From assembly GCA_029256365.1 (NCBI GenBank), contig JAQSYB010000135.1, positions 1-5,778 of the forward strand: a DNA stretch of 5,778 nucleotides, in the 5' to 3' direction. Below the pieces are notes generated by a model, which worked only from the letters and a program-made list of their open reading frames with translations, made no database searches and was not told the origin of the DNA. Source of the stretch: Clostridia bacterium (lineage in GTDB: Bacteria; Bacillota; Clostridia; Lutisporales; Lutisporaceae). Positions 1-3,430 of this stretch are shown one piece after another; positions within the stretch are counted from its first letter, which is position 1, and each line of letters begins with the position of its first letter. Made by a program: the position numbers and the translations under genes.

Positions 1-548
1 GTCGTTTTGTTCCAGTATTTTTCTAATTTCCAATACGTCAGAGGCTTTTCGTATAAAGGAAGCTGCAACGATATCAATATCACATTGGATTCCAAAAATG
101 AGGTCAGAAATATCCTTTTGCGTAATTGCAGGCAGCTTTGAGGTTGCCCCCGGTATGTTTACATTCTTACGATCAGCCAATGCACCACCGTTTACTACCT
201 GACAAATAACCTCAGTTTCAGTTTTATCAACCACTTTCAGTTCAATAAGACCGTCAGCGATAAGAATTCTGGTTCCCGGACTAACTTCCTTTGGCAGCTC
301 CTTGTAGGTTATGCTGCATCTGGTGTTATCACCCAATACATCCTCTATGGTGAGGATAAATTTGCAACTGGCTTTTGCAGCATTTGTCTAACTTTTTTTA
401 TTGTATCTATTCTCTTTTTATGTTCCTCATGGTTGCCGTGAGAAAAATTAAGTCTTGCTACATTCATACCTGCATTCACAAGCTGAATCAGCATTTCTTC
501 ACTTTCACTTGCCGGTCCTATGGTACAAACAATTTTCGTTTTCCGCAT
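1..548 (-). pseudogene. pyk: Pyruvate kinase, 5' part, frameshifted by an internal deletion; 3' end outside window
   Basis: Pyruvate kinase transfers phosphate from PEP to ADP in the last step of glycolysis, in the cytoplasm. The first frame (548-345) begins with the family N-terminus (MRKTKIVCTIGPAS) and carries the catalytic and K+-binding stretch NVARLNFSHG (R32, N34, S36). It reads normally to KPVA (residues 59-62), adds five foreign residues and stops at TAG (347-345). A second minus frame from 363 to 1 stays open for 121 codons and clearly continues the protein: TIEDVLGDNTRC, ILIADGLIEL and VNGGALADRKNVNIPG from the B domain, then AASFIRKASDVLEIR with the catalytic Lys. Family members carry about 27 residues between these parts, including the DTKGPEIRTG motif with two K+ ligands; these are absent. 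The second frame has no Met, so restart inside the window is unlikely. The start at 548 follows AAGGCGG at 8 nt and lies 20 nt after the preceding stop, so it is probably co-transcribed with the PPi-PFK gene. Identity is near certain; real mutation versus assembly error cannot be settled here. Confidence 0.85.
358..366 (-). other. Deletion/frameshift junction inside pyk
   Basis: At this point the pyk reading frame jumps. The upstream frame reads ...GTT GCA AAT TTA, while the frame that continues the protein reads AAA TTT ATC starting at 363. The offset fits loss of a length equal to 1 modulo 3, for example 79 or 82 bases, if the ancestor had the usual roughly 27 intervening residues. The junction sequence GCAAATTTATCC is A/T-rich, and short homology at such a run could have joined the ends, but the lost sequence is not in the window, so repeats at the endpoints cannot be shown. 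Confidence 0.75.
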
Positions 549-556
549 ATATCATC

Positions 557-563
557 CCGCCTT
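557..563 (-). promoter_or_regulatory. Ribosome binding site of pyk
   Basis: On the minus strand AAGGCGG, one mismatch from AAGGAGG, lies 8 nt before the ATG at 548. It supports this start and lies within 20 nt of the stop codon of the preceding gene, which suggests translation from a shared message. Confidence 0.6.
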
Positions 564-568
564 AGATA

Positions 569-1840
569 TTATTTTGCATCCCAAGGCTCTACGCTTTTTT
601 TGATTAGCTTTTTGCCCAACTTGCAGTATCTTGGAATGCCATTTTCCATTCTTATTTTTACTTCTCCCATAATAAGAGGTCTCATGTAATCTATAACCTG
701 CTGCTCTACAAAGTTTCCTTCTTTATTGATCCATTCTCTTGGAATAGGCTTTTCTATGTTTGCTACATCATCAAGATCTATCAACTGTGTAGAACATTTA
801 TATTCTGCTGTATTTTCTCTAAACAAGCCTACCATTTTACCTGTGTGTCCCTCAATCGCATATCTAACAGCCATTTGCCCGCAAAGATAAGCTTCTTCAT
901 TGTCTGTAAGTGAGGCACAGTGTGCCGCGCATCTTTGGATTGTGCTGTAATTTACCGCTCTAACCTTCTTACAAATGTTTTGGGATATGTAAGACTCAAG
1001 TATGCCAGAAACCCCTCCTAATTGCACATGTCCAAAGGCATCCTTCATTTGAGTTGTGCTGCACATCTCAGATATATATTGTCCTTCCTCATTCTTGATT
1101 CCTTCTGAAACCACGACTACGGCGTAGTTATACTTTTCCAAGGCATATCTAATATCCTTGTCAAATTGCTCAAAGGTAAACGGAATTTCTGGAAGATATA
1201 TAAAATGGGGTGCATCATCCTCATGCTTCTTTGCCAAAGCTGCGGAAGCTGTTATCCAGCCTGCATTTCTACCCATTAATTCACATACAGTTACAGTCTT
1301 GTAGTCATATACCCTTGCATCCAGTCCTACTTCCTTAATGGAGGTTGCTATAAATTTAGCTGTACTTCCAAAACCAGGTGTATGGTCCGTAATTGGCAGG
1401 TCATTGTCTATTGTCTTTGGTACTCCGATGGACTTCAAATCATAGCCTACTTTTTGCGCGTATCGACTTACCTTGTGGGCTGTATCCATGGAATCATTTC
1501 CCCCGATATAGAAGAAATATCTTATATTATGTGCCTTAAATACCTCAATTATCCTTTTAAAGTCTTCTTCACTTTGCTCTATGGATTTGAGCTTATATCT
1601 ACAGGAACCAAGCGCTGATGCAGGTGTAACCTTAAGAAGCTCTATTTCTTCCGGAGATTCTTCATTAAAAGAAAACAAATCCTCATTCAGAACTCCTGCA
1701 ATTCCATTTAATGCACCGTAAACCTGGTGTATTTCTCCACTTTTGAAGGCCTCTTGAATTACTCCACAAGCACTTGCATTTATAACCGACGTAGGCCCTC
1801 CCGACTGCGCGACAAGACAATTTCCAACTAATACTGACAT
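569..1840 (-). CDS. pfp: Pyrophosphate-dependent 6-phosphofructokinase (PPi-PFK)
   Basis: A 423-aa cytoplasmic enzyme expected to phosphorylate fructose-6-phosphate using pyrophosphate, reversibly, in glycolysis and gluconeogenesis. PFK family motifs in order: SGGPTSVINAS (13-23), LGSCRYK (77-83), GGNDSMDT (113-120), PKTIDNDLP (141-149) and MGRNAGW (189-195). Two positions that separate donor types point to PPi: Asp116 in GGNDS, where ATP enzymes have Gly, and Lys142 in PKTIDND, where ATP enzymes have Gly. Asp145 is the expected catalytic base. The length and the GGNDSMDTA form resemble the roughly 420-aa group II, B2-type (XF0274-like) PPi-PFKs; that subgroup is a recollection of the family, not a search result. 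An upstream in-frame ATG at 1867 was rejected because the ATG at 1840 has a perfect AAGGAGG 6 nt before it and begins just before the conserved N-terminus. Its neighbours are ATP-PFK 143 nt upstream and pyk 20 nt downstream. The donor is inferred from residues and was not tested. Confidence 0.93.
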   Translation of the reverse strand: MSVLVGNCLVAQSGGPTSVINASACGVIQEAFKSGEIHQVYGALNGIAGVLNEDLFSFNEESPEEIELLKVTPASALGSCRYKLKSIEQSEEDFKRIIEVFKAHNIRYFFYIGGNDSMDTAHKVSRYAQKVGYDLKSIGVPKTIDNDLPITDHTPGFGSTAKFIATSIKEVGLDARVYDYKTVTVCELMGRNAGWITASAALAKKHEDDAPHFIYLPEIPFTFEQFDKDIRYALEKYNYAVVVVSEGIKNEEGQYISEMCSTTQMKDAFGHVQLGGVSGILESYISQNICKKVRAVNYSTIQRCAAHCASLTDNEEAYLCGQMAVRYAIEGHTGKMVGLFRENTAEYKCSTQLIDLDDVANIEKPIPREWINKEGNFVEQQVIDYMRPLIMGEVKIRMENGIPRYCKLGKKLIKKSVEPWDAK

Positions 1841-1846
1841 GCTATT

Positions 1847-1853
1847 CCTCCTT
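1847..1853 (-). promoter_or_regulatory. Ribosome binding site deciding the PPi-PFK start
   Basis: Minus-strand AAGGAGG matches the anti-Shine-Dalgarno sequence perfectly and sits 6 nt before the ATG at 1840. The alternative ATG at 1867 lies upstream of this site and would add nine residues with no family counterpart, so 1840 is preferred. Confidence 0.9.
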
Positions 1854-1917
1854 ATTATTGTAGCCATAAATTGCTAATATATTTAATTATAATACTCACT
1901 TAAGTTCATTATACCTC

Positions 1918-1937
1918 ATAATATACCTATATATTAT
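1918..1937. repeat. 8-bp inverted repeat over the -10/start region, possible operator
   Basis: On the minus strand ATAATATA, a 4-nt TAGG spacer, then TATATTAT form perfect 8-bp arms. The element overlaps the extended -10 box and covers the predicted transcription start, where a repressor would act. All arm bases are A or T, so chance in an AT-rich spacer is a real alternative. I do not recognise it as a known operator. Confidence 0.3.
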
Positions 1938-1941
1938 AGCA
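1933..1941 (-). promoter_or_regulatory. Extended -10 promoter for the PPi-PFK/pyk transcript
   Basis: The minus strand reads TGCTATAAT (1941-1933), an exact extended -10 element (TGn followed by TATAAT). No good TTGACA-like -35 box is found 16-18 nt upstream, which extended -10 promoters often tolerate. It would place the RNA start near 1926 and leave a leader of about 85 nt before the ATG at 1840. Two more TATAAT hexamers lie downstream in the same spacer but have poorer surroundings. The AT richness of the spacer lowers certainty. Confidence 0.55.
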
Positions 1942-1983
1942 CCTTCATATGTTTAAGACTACATTTTTAGGAAAAGTCCGCAT

Positions 1984-2955
1984 CTAATCAGATAGATTGC
2001 TGGTTAAAACATCCGATAGCTCGAAAAGTTCCTTGTTGAATACCTTTTTCATAGCCAGTGCCTCATGTATTTCCATATCGAAAATTTTATTATCTCTTAT
2101 ACCAACCACTCTGCCTTCCTTGCCTGCTACCAAAAGCTCAACAGCCTTGGCTCCCATTCTGCTTGCCAGCAGACGATCAACAGCAGTGGCATTTCCACCT
2201 CTTTGAATGTAACCTAGAATTGTTGTTCTGACCTCTATATCCACCATGCCTCGGATTTGCTCCTCCAGCTTAATGCCATCTCCAGCACCTTCAGCTAGCA
2301 GTATGATGCTATGCAGCTTTCCTCTGTTCTTACTTTGTATCAGCATTCTACAAATGCTGTCCAATGAGAACTCAATTTCTGGTACAATAATACTCTCCGC
2401 TCCCCCTGCGATTCCAGCATGCAATGCAATGTCTCCGCAATGTCTGCCCATTACCTCAATAATACTCACTCTTTCATGGGAGGCTGAAGTATCCCTAATC
2501 TTATTTATCGCATCTAGTGCGTTGTTAACAGCAGTGTCAAATCCAATTGTATAATCTGTATATGCCAAATCATTGTCTATGGTACCAGGAACTCCAATAC
2601 AAGCAATTCCACTGTTTGTAAGTGCTTGAGCCCCTGCAAAAGAACCATCTCCACCTATTACTACAATACCATCTATATTAAATACCTTTGCAACATTTAC
2701 CGCTTTTGCCAAGCCTTCTGGTGTCTTAAATTCTTCACTTCTTGCAGTTCTTAATATGGTGCCGCCTCTTTGAATGATATCGGATACAGAGGACATTTTC
2801 ATTTCTTGTATATCCCCTTGAATCAATCCATTGTAGCCTCTTTTTATGCCAAAGACTCTTAGTCCGCTATTTATACCACTTCTTACAACTGCTCTAATGG
2901 CAGCATTCATACCTGGGGCATCTCCCCCACTTGTTAATACAGCTATATTCTTCAT
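1984..2955 (-). CDS. pfkA: ATP-dependent 6-phosphofructokinase
   Basis: Phosphorylates fructose-6-phosphate with ATP, the committed step of glycolysis, as a cytoplasmic enzyme that is normally an allosteric homotetramer. The 323-aa protein lines up almost position for position with E. coli PfkA: SGGDAPGMNAAIR (9-21), Tyr41, Arg72 in TARSEEF, GGDGS with Gly104, PGTIDND with Gly124 and catalytic Asp127, Arg162, MGR ending at Arg171, Glu222, Arg243 and IQRGG (250-254). Gly104 and Gly124 mark an ATP donor. The effector (ADP/PEP) site residues Arg21, Arg25, Arg154, Arg211 and Lys213 are all present, so allosteric control is expected. One departure is Tyr249 where E. coli has His, a substrate-phosphate contact. 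The start at 2955 is chosen over a GTG at 2979 because GAGGGGG lies 7 nt before it and the protein then begins as the family does (MKNIAVLTSGG). No intrinsic terminator is seen after the TAG stop. Very sure of identity. Confidence 0.98.
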   Translation of the reverse strand: MKNIAVLTSGGDAPGMNAAIRAVVRSGINSGLRVFGIKRGYNGLIQGDIQEMKMSSVSDIIQRGGTILRTARSEEFKTPEGLAKAVNVAKVFNIDGIVVIGGDGSFAGAQALTNSGIACIGVPGTIDNDLAYTDYTIGFDTAVNNALDAINKIRDTSASHERVSIIEVMGRHCGDIALHAGIAGGAESIIVPEIEFSLDSICRMLIQSKNRGKLHSIILLAEGAGDGIKLEEQIRGMVDIEVRTTILGYIQRGGNATAVDRLLASRMGAKAVELLVAGKEGRVVGIRDNKIFDMEIHEALAMKKVFNKELFELSDVLTSNLSD

Positions 2956-2962
2956 TACAATT

Positions 2963-2969
2963 CCCCCTC
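2963..2969 (-). promoter_or_regulatory. Ribosome binding site deciding the pfkA start
   Basis: Minus-strand GAGGGGG is a purine-rich Shine-Dalgarno variant 7 nt before the ATG at 2955. It excludes the GTG at 2979, which would place this site inside the coding region. Confidence 0.75.
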
Positions 2970-3008
2970 GCAGTCCCACTTGGACCTTTTTCGTCCCGTA
3001 TGTTTAAA

Positions 3009-3033
3009 ACAAAAACACCTTAGGTGTTTTTGT
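3009..3033 (-). terminator. Intrinsic terminator between the DUF2007-like gene and pfkA
   Basis: A near-perfect palindrome with 12-bp arms (3009-3020 and 3022-3033) starts 9 nt after the stop of the small gene. On the minus strand the hairpin is ACAAAAACACC, loop TAA, GGTGTTTTTGT, followed by TTTTAAAC. The GC base pairs are next to the loop and the T run begins within the descending arm, giving effectively a short AAACACC/GGTGTTT stem followed by a U-rich tail. An A-run on the other side means it could also stop plus-strand RNA. It ends about 50 nt before the pfkA ATG; I see no convincing promoter in that gap, so pfkA may depend on read-through. Confidence 0.7.
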
Positions 3034-3042
3034 ATGATGCTA

Positions 3043-3240
3043 TTAATAACCTAGCTCAATCAAAATGCTATGAGCTTCTTCCACTTCTGCTTCTGGTACC
3101 AACACCTCATAATAGCCATCTTCCTCATTGGCGCTCTTAGTCACAGGTTGTATCTTGACTAGTACACCTTCTTGAGTAATAAGTCCACTCATTTTTTCAG
3201 CTTGTTTCTTGTTTTTAGCTAAATATACCACAGTCCACAT
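3043..3240 (-). CDS. Small DUF2007-like protein of unknown function
   Basis: A 65-aa acidic, soluble protein with no signal peptide or membrane segment. It starts MWTVVYLAKNKKQAEKM, continues with a strand-like stretch GVLVKIQPV, and ends DGYYEVLVPEAEVEEAHSILIELGY. This beta-alpha-beta pattern with a YEVLVPEAEVEEA-type C-terminus resembles the short DUF2007 family ('putative prokaryotic signal transducing protein'), from memory of the family. The name is a computational guess, so no function is claimed. An in-frame ATG at 3255 would add MGRNN, but the ATG at 3240 has a strong GGGGAGG 6 nt upstream that would fall inside the longer version. It has its own strong promoter and is followed at once by a terminator, so it looks like a small independent unit between dnaE and pfkA. 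Real coding status is likely from the start signals and the family-like sequence. Confidence 0.85.
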   Translation of the reverse strand: MWTVVYLAKNKKQAEKMSGLITQEGVLVKIQPVTKSANEEDGYYEVLVPEAEVEEAHSILIELGY

Positions 3241-3246
3241 ATTGTT

Positions 3247-3253
3247 CCTCCCC
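3247..3253 (-). promoter_or_regulatory. Ribosome binding site deciding the small gene's start
   Basis: Minus-strand GGGGAGG lies 6 nt before the ATG at 3240. The rival ATG at 3255 overlaps the 5' edge of this site and has no comparable site of its own. Confidence 0.85.
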
Positions 3254-3300
3254 ATGCCAAAACTGAGTGTTTGCTATCTTCATATATGTCTATGAAAATC

Positions 3301-3329
3301 ATTTTAAATTAAATTCACATCTTTTTCAA
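3301..3329 (-). promoter_or_regulatory. Sigma-A type promoter for the DUF2007-like gene (and perhaps pfkA)
   Basis: On the minus strand TTGAAA (3329-3324) and TAAAAT (3306-3301) are separated by exactly 17 bp; each hexamer differs from consensus at one position. The expected RNA start is near 3294, giving a leader of about 54 nt before the ATG at 3240. It is the best vegetative promoter I see in the window and shows that the genes after dnaE can be transcribed independently of it. Confidence 0.75.
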
Positions 3330-3338
3330 GTTAATTTA

Positions 3339-3352
3339 ACATTTGCAAATGT
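3339..3352. repeat. Perfect 14-bp palindrome upstream of the promoter, possible regulator site
   Basis: ACATTTGCAAATGT reads identically on both strands. It lies 9 nt upstream of the -35 box of the small gene's promoter, a position suited to an activator or an upstream-bound repressor. A second, odd palindrome GTTAATTTAAC (3330-3340) overlaps it by two bases and fills the gap to the -35 box. It lacks the central CG of a CcpA cre site and does not match Rex spacing, so the binding protein is unknown. Confidence 0.4.
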
Positions 3353-3397
3353 ATTATTCCAAACATACCCTGGGATTATCCGATTGAGCTTGGTTTT

Positions 3398-3430
3398 AGG
3401 GGCGAATTTCTATCACCCCTTATTTTTTTA
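3398..3430 (+). terminator. Hairpin with T-tract at the dnaE 3' end, terminator in the plus direction
   Basis: AGGGGCGA (3398-3405) pairs with TCACCCCT (3413-3420) over 8 bp including one G-U pair, with a 7-nt loop. On the plus strand it is followed by TATTTTTTTA, a proper U-tract, so it has the form of a factor-independent terminator for RNA moving against dnaE. Read on the minus strand, it begins at the last base of the dnaE stop codon but is followed by AAAACC, not a U-tract, so it is weak as a terminator for dnaE and may instead protect the dnaE mRNA end. No gene on the plus strand is visible to be served by it. Confidence 0.5.

Noticed and set aside
345..366. Programmed ribosomal frameshift in pyk
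   Set aside because: A frameshift alone would not explain about 27 missing conserved residues, and no slippery heptamer with a downstream structure is seen.
375..689. 104-aa plus-strand open frame
   Set aside because: It lies antisense to the end of the PPi-PFK gene and the start of pyk, and its translation has no recognisable motifs; it is a shadow frame.
1841..1983. Terminator after pfkA
   Set aside because: The only pairing near the stop is a 4-bp GACT/AGTC with a wide loop and no following T-run.
2971..2997. Hairpins formed by GTCC/GGAC repeats upstream of pfkA (riboswitch or leader structure)
   Set aside because: Stems are only about 4 bp and mutually exclusive by chance-level repeats; no known riboswitch core is recognisable in the roughly 50-nt gap.
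3330..3352. CcpA cre or Rex operator at the palindromes upstream of the small gene
   Set aside because: The 14-mer has GC rather than CG at its centre, and GTTAA/TTAAC are separated by 1 nt rather than the 4 nt of a Rex site.
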